A stretch of 64,000 nt of DNA from Ruminococcus sp. (GTDB lineage: Bacteria; Bacillota_A; Clostridia; Oscillospirales; Ruminococcaceae), in assembly GCA_017536105.1 (NCBI GenBank), contig JAFXRZ010000006.1:310001-374000 (forward strand), read 5' to 3'. The notes below the pieces were generated by a model. It was not told the DNA's origin and did no database searches. It worked only from the letters and a program-made list of their open reading frames with translations. Position 1 is the stretch's first letter. Each line of letters opens with the position of its first letter. The position numbers and the translations under genes are program-made. Shown here one piece after another: positions 1 through 8,227 of the stretch.

Positions 1-23
1 TCATATATATTGTGATTTTCCGA

Positions 24-53
24 TTGACAAAACCGCACCTGTTGTGTTATAAT
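24..53 (+). promoter_or_regulatory. Housekeeping promoter for the topoisomerase pair
   Basis: TTGACA at 24-29 and TATAAT at 48-53 with an 18-bp spacer match the sigma-A consensus exactly. Transcription should begin near 60, so the ATG at 12 cannot be the start of the downstream gene. Confidence 0.85.
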
Positions 54-116
54 GAACTAAATACGGTCATCGGACAAGCGCATGGCCGGGCAAAGTTTAA
101 AAGGGGAAAGGTAATA

Positions 117-2111
117 ATGCCAAAAAAGAAGGAATACGGAAACGAATCAATGGTGCTTCTCAAGGACGAGGAGCGTGTCCGTCTGAGGCCTGCCGTTATC
201 TTCGGTTCGGACGGTATTGACGGCTGCAAGCACGCTGTTTTTGAGATACTCTCAAACTCCATTGACGAGGCAAGAGAGGGGCACGGCGACAAGATCATCC
301 TTACGAGATACAACGATCTGTCCATAGAGGTCGAGGACTTCGGACGCGGCTGCCCTGTTGATTACAACAAGATAGAAAAGCGCTACAACTGGGAAATCGT
401 TTACTGCGAGCTCTACGGCGGAAGCAAATACGACAACGCAAACGGCGGAACTTATGAGTATTCCCTGGGTCTGAACGGACTCGGTGCCTGCGCGACCCAG
501 TACGCTTCGGAATACATGGACGTTGAAGTTTACCGCGACAATATGCGCTACAGCCTGCATTTTGAAAAAGGCAAAAACAAAGGCGGTCTGAAAAGCGAAG
601 CCACCAACCGCCGTAAGACAGGCACACGAACTCACTGGAAGCCCGACCTTGAAGTTTTCACGGACATAAACATCGACCGGGAATTCTTTGAAGACACGCT
701 GAAAAAGCAGGCTGTCGTAAATCCTCACATACGCTTTATACTGAGATACCAGAACGAGAACGGCTCATTCGATGAGCTTGAATATTTCTACGAGGAAGGC
801 ATTGCCGACTATGTAAAGGAGATCATAGGAGACAACGGTCTGACGACGGTGCAGTATGTTCAGGGTGACAGAAAGGGTCGTGACCGCGAGGACAAAGACG
901 AATACAAGGTAAAGCTCAGCGTGGCCTTCGCTTTCTCCAACAAGATGAAGCTGCAGGAGTATTTCCACAATTCCAGCTTTCTCGAGCACGGCGGTTCTCC
1001 CCAGGAGGCTGTCAAATCTGCTTTCCAGTCCCAGATAAACGCATATCTGAAAAACAACAACAAATATCTCAAAAGCGAAAAGGCAATAACCTTTGCCGAT
1101 ATCGAAGAGAGCCTTGTGCTTGTTTCCAGCTCCTTCTCGACGATGACGAGCTACGCGAACCAGACCAAGAAAGCTATCACGAACAAGTTCATCAAGGAGT
1201 GCATGACGGAATTCTTAAAGCATCAGATCGAGGTCTATTTTATCGAGAACCCCGACGAGGCCGTGAAGATAGCCGAGCAGGTACTCATCAACAAGAGAAG
1301 CCGCGAGCACGCAGAAAAGACAAGGCTGAACATCGCAAAGACGCTGACCCAGAAGATCGACCTTGCGAACCAGGTGCAGAAATTCGTTGACTGCCGCTCT
1401 AAGGACGTGACGAAGAGAGAGCTCTACATCGTTGAGGGTGACTCGGCGCTGGGTTCCGTAAAGATGGCAAGGGACTCGGAGTTCCAGGCTGTGATGCCTG
1501 TCCGCGGAAAGATACTCAACTGCCTTAAAGCCGACTACGACAGGATATTCAAAAGCGAGATAATCACCGATCTCGTTAAGGTCCTCGGCTGCGGAGTCGA
1601 GGTGAAGAGCAAGGCCAACAAGGATCTTTCGCTGTTCAATATCGACGCCCTCAAATGGAACAAGATAATAATATGCACCGATGCGGATTACGACGGCTTC
1701 CAGATAAGGACGCTGATACTTACAATGATCTACCGTCTGTGCCCGACGCTTATCGAAAAGGGCTTTGTGTTCATAGCGGAGTCTCCTCTTTACGAGATAA
1801 CCGTGAAGGAGAAAAAGGCTGAGAAAAAATACTTTGCTTACGATGAAGTTGAGAAGGCTGATATACTGAAAAAGATCGGCGAGAGCAAGTATGTTTTGCA
1901 GAGATCGAAGGGACTGGGTGAGAACGAAGCCGACATGATGGCTCTCACCACCATGAATCCCGACACAAGAAGGCTTATAAAGATAGACCCGGACGACCTT
2001 TCGGACACCCAGTATATGTTCGATATGCTTCTCGGAGACGACCTGCAGGGCAGAAAGGATTTCATCACGCAGTACGGTCACGAATATCTTGATATGGCGG
2101 ATATATCCTGA
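117..2111 (+). CDS. parE: Type IIA DNA topoisomerase subunit B (ParE/GyrB-like, divergent)
   Basis: ATPase and TOPRIM subunit of a type II topoisomerase that passes one DNA duplex through another using ATP. It is 664 residues from the ATG at 117, preceded by GGGGAAAGG. An N-terminal GHKL ATPase fold is visible (ILSNSIDEAR then EDFGRG near residues 42-80). The TOPRIM domain has EGDSA near residue 439 and TDADYDG near 520, followed by RSKGLGE. Several usually invariant motifs are altered: the ATP-lid YxxSGGLHGVG region reads YEYSLGLNGLG, and GGTHEEGF is replaced by HGGSPQEAV. This places it in a divergent clostridial ParE-like group rather than the canonical GyrB. The partner subunit A follows directly. 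Whether it acts as decatenase or gyrase cannot be told from sequence; the symbol is by similarity. Confidence 0.85.
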   Translation: MPKKKEYGNESMVLLKDEERVRLRPAVIFGSDGIDGCKHAVFEILSNSIDEAREGHGDKIILTRYNDLSIEVEDFGRGCPVDYNKIEKRYNWEIVYCELYGGSKYDNANGGTYEYSLGLNGLGACATQYASEYMDVEVYRDNMRYSLHFEKGKNKGGLKSEATNRRKTGTRTHWKPDLEVFTDINIDREFFEDTLKKQAVVNPHIRFILRYQNENGSFDELEYFYEEGIADYVKEIIGDNGLTTVQYVQGDRKGRDREDKDEYKVKLSVAFAFSNKMKLQEYFHNSSFLEHGGSPQEAVKSAFQSQINAYLKNNNKYLKSEKAITFADIEESLVLVSSSFSTMTSYANQTKKAITNKFIKECMTEFLKHQIEVYFIENPDEAVKIAEQVLINKRSREHAEKTRLNIAKTLTQKIDLANQVQKFVDCRSKDVTKRELYIVEGDSALGSVKMARDSEFQAVMPVRGKILNCLKADYDRIFKSEIITDLVKVLGCGVEVKSKANKDLSLFNIDALKWNKIIICTDADYDGFQIRTLILTMIYRLCPTLIEKGFVFIAESPLYEITVKEKKAEKKYFAYDEVEKADILKKIGESKYVLQRSKGLGENEADMMALTTMNPDTRRLIKIDPDDLSDTQYMFDMLLGDDLQGRKDFITQYGHEYLDMADIS

Positions 2112-2175
2112 CAATGCACAATGCACGATCAAAGTGCCGCATTTCAAGAATTGAAATAAATGAGGTAGTATAAAG

Positions 2176-4434
2176 TTGGCTAAAAAGAAAAAAGAACCCG
2201 AAAAGAAAAAAATGACTCCCGAGGCATCCAACGCTTATATCGCAGGTGCGGGACAGGTGGTCGAAGAGCCTATCACTCTGACCCTGCAAAGGAACTATAT
2301 GCCCTATGCCATGAGCGTTATCGTGTCCCGTGCTTTCCCGGAGATCGACGGCTTCAAGCCCTCTCACAGAAAGCTGCTCTACACCATGTATAAAATGGGA
2401 CTGCTCACCGGAGGTCTGACCAAAAGCGCTAATATCGTTGGACAGACCATGAGGCTGAACCCTCACGGTGACGCTGCGATATACGAGACGATGGTGCGTC
2501 TGGCAAGGGGAAACGAGACTCTGCTGCATCCCTTCATTCTGTCTAAGGGAAACTTCGGCAAGGCTTATTCGAGAGACATGGCTTACGCTGCAGCGAGATA
2601 CACCGAGGCAAAGCTTGAGCCTATCTGTGCCGAGCTTTTCCGGGACATCGACAAGGACACGGTGGATTTCGTGCCGAACTACGACAACACCATGCAGGAG
2701 CCTACCCTCTTCCCTGCCGCTTTCCCCACGATACTTGTGAACGCCAATGTAGGCATCGGTGTTTCCATGGCTTCGTCGGTATGCTCCTTCAATCTTGCGG
2801 AGGTCTGCGAGACCACGATAGCTCTGATGAAGAACAAGGATCACAATGCTCTCGACACGCTGAAGGGACCTGATTTCCCCGGCGGAGCTGCCCTGCTCTA
2901 CGATGAAGAAGAGCTTGACCGCATATACCGAACAGGACGAGGCTCTGTGAAGCTTAGGGCACAGTACAGGTTCGACAAGAGCACAAGGACTCTTGAGATT
3001 TACGAGATACCGGCAACGACCACTATCGAAGCCATAAAGGAAAAGATAATAGCCCTTGTAAAAGCAGGAAAGATTCGCGAGATCTCGGACATAAGAGACG
3101 AGAGCGATCTGAACGGTCTGAAAATAGGCATCGACGTCAAGAAAGGCGTTGAGCCCGATGCGCTGATGCAGAAGCTCTACAGGCTGACTCCCTTACAGGA
3201 CACCTACTCCTGCAACTTCAACATACTTGTCCACGGCTACCCGAAGGTAATGGGCGTTTACGACATTATCGGCGAGTGGGTGGATTTCCGCATGGGCTGT
3301 GTAAAGAGACGGATAAGCTTTGACCTGAACAAGAAGAAGGAGAAGCTGCATCTGCTGAAAGCCCTCGGGACGATACTCCTTGACATCGACAAGGCGATAA
3401 AGATAATCCGCGAGACCGAAGAGGAGGCAGAGGTCGTACCCAACCTGATGATAGGTTTTGCGATAGATGAAGTTCAGGCTGAGTACATCGCTGAGATCAA
3501 GCTGCGTCATCTGAACCGGGAGTATATCCTCAAAAGGCTGGATGAGACAAAGACCCTCGAAAAGGAGATCGCCGAGCTTGAGGAAACTCTCGGCAGCGAC
3601 AGGAAGATAAAGAATCTCATCATCGCGGAGCTGAAAGAAGTCATCAAGAAATACGGACAGCCGAGAAGGACTCAGTTCTATTATCAGACCGATGTTCAGG
3701 AGGCTGAACCGGAGGAAGAGGCTCCCGAATATCCCTGCACGCTGTTCCTTTCCCAGAGCGGATATTTCAAGAAGATAACGCCCCAGTCCCTGAGGATGTC
3801 CAGCGAGCAGAAGTACAAAGAGGGAGATTATCTCTCTCAGGAGATCGAAGCCACGAACCGCACGGAGCTTCTGTTCTTCACCGATCAGGCTCAGGTCTAT
3901 AAGACAAGAGCTTCGGCTTTTGAGGACAGCAAGGCAAGCGTGCTCGGTGATTTTATCCCGGCGAAGCTCTCCTTCGGCGATGGCGAGAACGTTGCCTGCA
4001 TGGCAGCGACTACAGATTACTCGGGATACATGATCTTCATATATCAGAACGGCAAGGCTGCAAAGGTTCCCATGAGCGCTTACGAGACAAAGACCAACCG
4101 CAAGAAGCTGGGTAATGCTTACAGCGCGAAGTCGCCTCTTGTGGCTGCGTTCCACATCCCCGACAACGCAGATATAATGCTCAGGACAACAAACGGACGA
4201 GCACTTGTTTTCAGCACGGCGCTGATGCTTCCGAAGACCACAAGAGACACCATCGGCGTTCAGGTGATGACGATGAAGGCAAGAGGAGCTGTGCTTGAAA
4301 AAGCCTTCCTGCTCTCTGCTGAGCAGACACAGCAGCTGGCGAAATACCGCTCGAAGAACATCCCGGCGGCAGGCAGCTTTGCAAAGGATATCCCCGACCC
4401 CGACCAGATAACGTTCCTCGGCGGAGACAACTGA
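2176..4434 (+). CDS. parC: Type IIA DNA topoisomerase subunit A (ParC-like, divergent)
   Basis: DNA-cleaving subunit, 752 residues from a TTG start at 2176 behind GAGGT at 2162-2166. The catalytic tyrosine is Y142 in AAARYTE. The quinolone-determining loop reads HGDAAIYE (97-104), with Ala where E. coli GyrA has Ser83 and Glu for Asp87. A long coiled-coil arm (about 380-500) is followed by an acidic hinge and a degenerate C-terminal beta-propeller without a clear GyrA box, so topoisomerase IV-like activity is more likely than supercoiling; this is inference. It is 64 bp downstream of the subunit B gene and certainly co-transcribed with it. Confidence 0.85.
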   Translation: MAKKKKEPEKKKMTPEASNAYIAGAGQVVEEPITLTLQRNYMPYAMSVIVSRAFPEIDGFKPSHRKLLYTMYKMGLLTGGLTKSANIVGQTMRLNPHGDAAIYETMVRLARGNETLLHPFILSKGNFGKAYSRDMAYAAARYTEAKLEPICAELFRDIDKDTVDFVPNYDNTMQEPTLFPAAFPTILVNANVGIGVSMASSVCSFNLAEVCETTIALMKNKDHNALDTLKGPDFPGGAALLYDEEELDRIYRTGRGSVKLRAQYRFDKSTRTLEIYEIPATTTIEAIKEKIIALVKAGKIREISDIRDESDLNGLKIGIDVKKGVEPDALMQKLYRLTPLQDTYSCNFNILVHGYPKVMGVYDIIGEWVDFRMGCVKRRISFDLNKKKEKLHLLKALGTILLDIDKAIKIIRETEEEAEVVPNLMIGFAIDEVQAEYIAEIKLRHLNREYILKRLDETKTLEKEIAELEETLGSDRKIKNLIIAELKEVIKKYGQPRRTQFYYQTDVQEAEPEEEAPEYPCTLFLSQSGYFKKITPQSLRMSSEQKYKEGDYLSQEIEATNRTELLFFTDQAQVYKTRASAFEDSKASVLGDFIPAKLSFGDGENVACMAATTDYSGYMIFIYQNGKAAKVPMSAYETKTNRKKLGNAYSAKSPLVAAFHIPDNADIMLRTTNGRALVFSTALMLPKTTRDTIGVQVMTMKARGAVLEKAFLLSAEQTQQLAKYRSKNIPAAGSFAKDIPDPDQITFLGGDN

Positions 4435-4443
4435 AAAGAATAA

Positions 4444-4617
4444 AGGCAACACCGCACAACCCCTGTGCGTCAGATGCGACGTCCATTTTTTTGTCAGATT
4501 GCCTAAATTCGACGCAGGAAGGCTGGCGCCTTTCAAGTAGAATTTGGGAAATATGACGGAAAAATGGCAAGCAGATGACGTGCAGAGGCGTTAGCCGCGG
4601 GTTGTGCGGTGTTGCCT
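4444..4617. mobile_element. MITE-like element with 19-bp terminal inverted repeats
   Basis: AGGCAACACCGCACAACCC at 4444-4462 is repeated as its exact reverse complement at 4599-4617. The 174-bp interior has no open frame of useful size. If the outermost A/T pair is excluded, the element is flanked on both sides by TAAA, a plausible 4-bp target duplication (4441-4444 and 4617-4620). It is non-autonomous: no transposase is present, so one elsewhere in the genome must have moved it. A large RNA hairpin is the alternative reading. Confidence 0.7.
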
Positions 4618-4628
4618 AAACTATAATA

Positions 4629-4663
4629 TAAGCCCTTTCCTTTCCGGAGAGGGCTTATTCTTA
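4629..4663 (+). terminator. Intrinsic terminator after the parC-like gene/MITE
   Basis: A 12-bp stem (4629-4640 with 4646-4657, one G-U pair, loop TTTCC) is followed by TTCTTAT. It separates the topoisomerase transcript from the sporulation genes downstream. Confidence 0.7.
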
Positions 4664-4690
4664 TGCAAAGAAGTTCGGCAAAGCCTGTAT

Positions 4691-4719
4691 GAATATTCGC
4701 GGAGCGATGAGAATATACT
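4691..4719 (+). promoter_or_regulatory. Sigma-E-like sporulation promoter upstream of sipL
   Basis: GAATATT at 4691-4697 fits the mother-cell sigma-E -35 consensus (KMATATT) fully. AATATACT at 4712-4719 fits 6 of 8 positions of the -10 (CATACAMT), at the expected 14-bp spacing. Both downstream genes are mother-cell coat genes, which supports the reading. Confidence 0.55.
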
Positions 4720-4767
4720 GTGTTAGCAAGCTTAATAATTGCAAAAAAGACAGGAGGACACAGGTAT

Positions 4768-6288
4768 ATGGCTGCTACACAATTTACGGTAAAAAAAAGC
4801 TCCTTCGTTCAATGCCGGCGTGCGGTTGAGACGCAGTTCGAGCAATCGGTGGAGAAGGACTTTGTTTTGCCTGACTACTGCCCTGATATTTTCAGGATAC
4901 TGAAATGCAGGGTCTATCCGAGGATAATTTCGCAGAGCGTGAACGGAGACAAGGCGGCTCTTGAGCTTGAGGCACTTATAAAGGTGCTGTACCTGAGCGA
5001 AAATTCGGGAAAGATAAACGTGCTCGAACAGAAGATGACCTACAACAAGACCATTGATCTTCCGGCTGACTGCAAGGCTCCGCTGATCTATGCTTTCCCG
5101 AGGGTGGATTATCTGAATTGCAGGGTGATAAACCAGCGCAGGCTCGATGTGAGAGGGGCTGTTTCGGTGAAGGCCGAGGTGGTCTGCGAGAGAAAGCTCG
5201 ACTTTATCACTGACGCAGAGGGAGCAGGTATCCAGCTGCGGAAAAGCGAGGTATGCTTCCCTGCCGAACGATCGGCTGCGGCAAAGAGGATAACTGTTAT
5301 CGAAGAACTGGAGCTGGGAGAAGCAAAGCCGGGTGTGGGGGCTGTTATTTACTCGGACTGCTTTGCACAGTGCAGCGAAGTGAAGCTTATCTCAGGCAAG
5401 GCAGTTGCCAAGGGAGAGATAAAGCTCGACATAGCTTATATCCCTCAGGGTACGGAAAGCTCGGCTGTGGAGACTATGGGATTCTCCGTACCTTTCAGCC
5501 AGGTGATAGACATAGAAGGCATAGACTCCGAGAGCGAGATAAGCATAGACATAGTCTCGGCAGGATGCAGCATAGCTGTTAAAAGCAGTGCTCCGAGGGA
5601 GCTTGAATGTGAGATAATAATGCTGATGAACTGCTCCGCCGTGAAATACACTTCGGGAGAAGCTGTGACGGATGCTTACTCGACGCTGTATGAATGCAGC
5701 TGCACTTCTTTGGAGGCTGCTGTTCCAGGGAAAGCAGAGAGGGCAAGAGAAAAGGCCGATGTGAGCGGAGCTTTGATATACGAGGACGGAAGCATAGCCT
5801 CGGTAAGCTGCTGCAGGTGTGAGGCAGGGAGCTTCACCGTCAGGGACGGTACTGTGAACGGGACCGTGCTCATAAGCATGATAGGCACGAACAGCGACGG
5901 CGGAGCTATCTATCTTGAAAACGAGCTGTCCTACGAATTCGACGCCACGGGCTATGACACCGAGCAGCTGAGGGTCGAAGCCGGAGATGTGAGCTATCAG
6001 CTTACAAGCGATAACGGCGCAGATGTCAAGGCGGAGATATATCTTGTAATGAACAGGATGCCCGAAAACAGCTGCACGGCACTTTCGTCTATCGAGCTTG
6101 ACGAAGAAAATGTTATCGAGAAAGACGACCGCTTTGCTCTGAAGCTTTACAGGATGAGCGAGGGAGAAAAGCTCTGGGATATTGCCAAGAGATACAAAAC
6201 GTCCATACAGGCGATGATAGACGAGAACGACCTGAGCATAGACTCGCCGGAGAACGGCGGTATGCTTCTTATCCCGCTGACGAAATGA
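4768..6288 (+). CDS. sipL: SipL-like spore coat assembly protein (SPOCS/DUF3794 + LysM)
   Basis: Mother-cell protein that in Clostridioides difficile binds SpoIVA and helps the coat encase the forespore. It is 506 residues from the ATG at 4768 behind AGGAGG; an in-frame GTG at 4720 lies inside the promoter and is rejected. The N-terminus (VLPDYCPDIFRIL, about residues 33-46) begins the first of several DUF3794/SPOCS beta domains filling residues about 15-440. The C-terminal 50 residues (GEKLWDIAKRYKTS onward, ending LLIPL) are a LysM domain. Its partner spoIVA starts 17 bp downstream, so the two are an operon. The assignment rests on domain order and context. Confidence 0.85.
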   Translation: MAATQFTVKKSSFVQCRRAVETQFEQSVEKDFVLPDYCPDIFRILKCRVYPRIISQSVNGDKAALELEALIKVLYLSENSGKINVLEQKMTYNKTIDLPADCKAPLIYAFPRVDYLNCRVINQRRLDVRGAVSVKAEVVCERKLDFITDAEGAGIQLRKSEVCFPAERSAAAKRITVIEELELGEAKPGVGAVIYSDCFAQCSEVKLISGKAVAKGEIKLDIAYIPQGTESSAVETMGFSVPFSQVIDIEGIDSESEISIDIVSAGCSIAVKSSAPRELECEIIMLMNCSAVKYTSGEAVTDAYSTLYECSCTSLEAAVPGKAERAREKADVSGALIYEDGSIASVSCCRCEAGSFTVRDGTVNGTVLISMIGTNSDGGAIYLENELSYEFDATGYDTEQLRVEAGDVSYQLTSDNGADVKAEIYLVMNRMPENSCTALSSIELDEENVIEKDDRFALKLYRMSEGEKLWDIAKRYKTSIQAMIDENDLSIDSPENGGMLLIPLTK

Positions 6289-6304
6289 AAAGGAGGGAAA
6301 GACG

Positions 6305-7780
6305 ATGAACAACGATATTTACAGCGATATTGCAAAGAGGACCGGCGGAGATATATACATAGGGGTCGTCGGACCTGTGAGGACGGGAAAATCCAGCTTT
6401 ATAAAGCAGTTTATGGAGAAGTTCGTGATACCGAACATCGATGATGATTTCAGGCGAGAGCGAGCCACCGATGAGCTGCCCCAGTCCGCAGCAGGACGCA
6501 CCATAATGACCACAGAGCCGAAATTCGTGCCGGAGGAGGCTGTGGATATAAGGCTTGAGGGCGGTACTGTTATGAGTGTAAGGCTCATCGACTGCGTTGG
6601 GTATATAATCCCAAGTGCCGCAGGGTACATCGAGGACGAAGCTCCGAGAATGGTGATGACGCCCTGGTTCGAGAACGAAGTCCCCTTCAACATGGCGGCT
6701 GAGGTGGGGACGAGGAAGGTCATAAACGAGCACAGCACGGTGGGGCTGGTCATCACCACGGACGGAAGCATCACCGATTTGCCGAGAGATGAATACGAGG
6801 AATGCGAGGAACGTGTGATCTCGGAGCTGAAGGCTATCGACAAGCCCTTTGTGGTACTGCTGAACACTGTTGAGCCGGAAAGCGAAGAAGCCAAGGCTCT
6901 TGCGGAAGAGCTTTCCGAGAGATACTCTGCACCTGTTCTGCCGGTGAGCTGCATCGACCTGAACGAAGAAGACATACGCTCAATAATGGAGGAGCTGCTC
7001 TACTCCTTCCCGATCAAGGAGATAAACATCGAGATGCCCTCCTGGATAAACGCTCTCGAAAAGGGGCACTGGCTGAAAGAGGCTGTTTTCTCCAGTATAA
7101 GGGAGTGTGCGGCTGATGCCGAGAGCCTGCGTGATATTGCAGTCTTTGCCGAGAGCATCATGCAGTGCGAGTACATTGAGAGCGGAAGCGTGGCGGAGAT
7201 TGACCTTGGCAGAGGAAGTGCTGTTATAACCGCAGGTATGGACAGCCGGCTGTTCTACAGGATAATCGGTGAGGCAACGGGGCTGGATATCGAAAGCGAA
7301 AGCGATCTTATGCCCCAGATACTGGAGCTTGTGAAGATGAAGAAGCGGTTCGCAAAGTTCGCGGCAGCGCTATCAGAAGTCGAGGAAACGGGATACGGTA
7401 TAGTTATGCCGTCGATAGATGAGCTGAAACTCGAGGAACCTGAGGTCATCAAGCAAGGGGGCAAATACGGCGTAAGGCTCAGGGCAAGCGCACCGTCCAT
7501 ACACCTGATGAAAGCGACGATAAACACCGAAGTCTCGCCTATCGTGGGGTCGGAGAGACAGAGCGAGGAGCTTGTGATGTATCTGCTGGACGAATTCGAG
7601 GACTCGCCAAAGAAGATATGGGAAAGCAATATCTTCGGGAAATCCCTGCACGAGCTTGTGAACGAGGGTCTACACACGAAGCTCTCGAAGCTGGACCCTG
7701 CCGCAAAGGGAAAGCTGGCGGAGACTATCGAGCGGATGATAAACGAGGGCTGCTCGGGGCTTATATGTTTTATCCTATAA
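6305..7780 (+). CDS. spoIVA: Stage IV sporulation protein A
   Basis: Cytoskeletal ATPase that polymerises on the forespore surface to make the basement layer of the spore coat and anchors cortex assembly. At 491 residues it has the normal length for the family. The N-terminus DIYIGVVGPVRTGKSSFIK carries the Walker A P-loop (GPVRTGKS), followed by RTIMTTEPKF and LIDCVGY (Walker B region). The C-terminus is hydrophobic (CSGLICFIL), as in the family, where it makes membrane and SpoVM contact. The strong site AAGGAGGG precedes the ATG. Both known partners are in this window: sipL immediately upstream and spoVM at 20.4 kb. Confidence 0.95.
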   Translation: MNNDIYSDIAKRTGGDIYIGVVGPVRTGKSSFIKQFMEKFVIPNIDDDFRRERATDELPQSAAGRTIMTTEPKFVPEEAVDIRLEGGTVMSVRLIDCVGYIIPSAAGYIEDEAPRMVMTPWFENEVPFNMAAEVGTRKVINEHSTVGLVITTDGSITDLPRDEYEECEERVISELKAIDKPFVVLLNTVEPESEEAKALAEELSERYSAPVLPVSCIDLNEEDIRSIMEELLYSFPIKEINIEMPSWINALEKGHWLKEAVFSSIRECAADAESLRDIAVFAESIMQCEYIESGSVAEIDLGRGSAVITAGMDSRLFYRIIGEATGLDIESESDLMPQILELVKMKKRFAKFAAALSEVEETGYGIVMPSIDELKLEEPEVIKQGGKYGVRLRASAPSIHLMKATINTEVSPIVGSERQSEELVMYLLDEFEDSPKKIWESNIFGKSLHELVNEGLHTKLSKLDPAAKGKLAETIERMINEGCSGLICFIL

Positions 7781-7783
7781 AAA

Positions 7784-7820
7784 AAAGCGGAGTGGACGCT
7801 GTTGTCCATTCCGCTTTGTG
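7784..7820. terminator. Bidirectional terminator between spoIVA and ireB
   Basis: A 14-bp stem (7784-7797 with 7804-7817, one mismatch, loop GCTGTT) is flanked by A-rich sequence on the left and T-rich sequence on the right, so it can end both converging transcripts. Confidence 0.8.
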
Positions 7821-7825
7821 TTTTA

Positions 7826-8077
7826 TTACTTGTCGATATCGAGGTAGGATTTCACTAGCTCCTGCAAAAGCTCGTCGCGGTCTATATGCCGTATCAGACT
7901 GCGTGCGCTGTTGTAGGTGGTTATGTAGGTCGGATCCTCTGAGAGGATATATCCGACTATCTGATTTACGGGGTTATAGCCCTTTTCCTTCAGCGCGTCA
8001 TAGATGACGGTAAGCGTCTTTTTGATCTCGGCATTTTTATCTCTAAGCACCGAGAATTCCATTGTCTGATCATGCAT
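7826..8077 (-). CDS. ireB: IreB family regulatory phosphoprotein (UPF0297/YrzL)
   Basis: Small cytosolic protein of 83 residues. In Enterococcus faecalis, IreB is phosphorylated by the PASTA kinase IreK (PrkC type) and modulates cephalosporin resistance. Start ATG at 8077 (MHDQTMEF), preceded by AAAGGAG; the longer open frame upstream overlaps the promoter. The conserved core [19 protein letters not shown] and the tail [13 protein letters not shown] are diagnostic. A PrkC homologue is encoded at 22-24 kb. In Bacillus this gene sits beside ruvX and yrzB; here it stands alone. Confidence 0.9.
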   Translation of the reverse strand: MHDQTMEFSVLRDKNAEIKKTLTVIYDALKEKGYNPVNQIVGYILSEDPTYITTYNSARSLIRHIDRDELLQELVKSYLDIDK

Positions 8078-8120
8078 ACTATCAACTCCTTTATGCAGGC
8101 GATCCTTAGAACCTACTGTT

Positions 8121-8149
8121 ATTATATACCCAAAAGAGGTAAATAACAA
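8121..8149 (-). promoter_or_regulatory. ireB promoter
   Basis: On the minus strand TTGTTA (8149-8144) and TATAAT (8126-8121) are separated by 17 bp, about 45 bp before the ireB start. Confidence 0.65.
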
Positions 8150-8227
8150 TACTTTAGACGAAAAACAGTAGGATTGCACAAATAATGCGGTTGATTTCTG
8201 TGCACAATTACACTAAAGAATTCTACT

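Noticed and set aside
1215..2231. 338-codon open frame on the minus strand across the end of the ParE-like gene
   Set aside because: Antisense to a well-supported topoisomerase gene; no ribosome site, no recognisable family, low-complexity hydrophobic composition typical of shadow frames.
3193..4536. 447-codon minus-strand frame over the ParC-like gene
   Set aside because: Shadow of a real gene in the opposite frame; runs into the MITE and has no family features.
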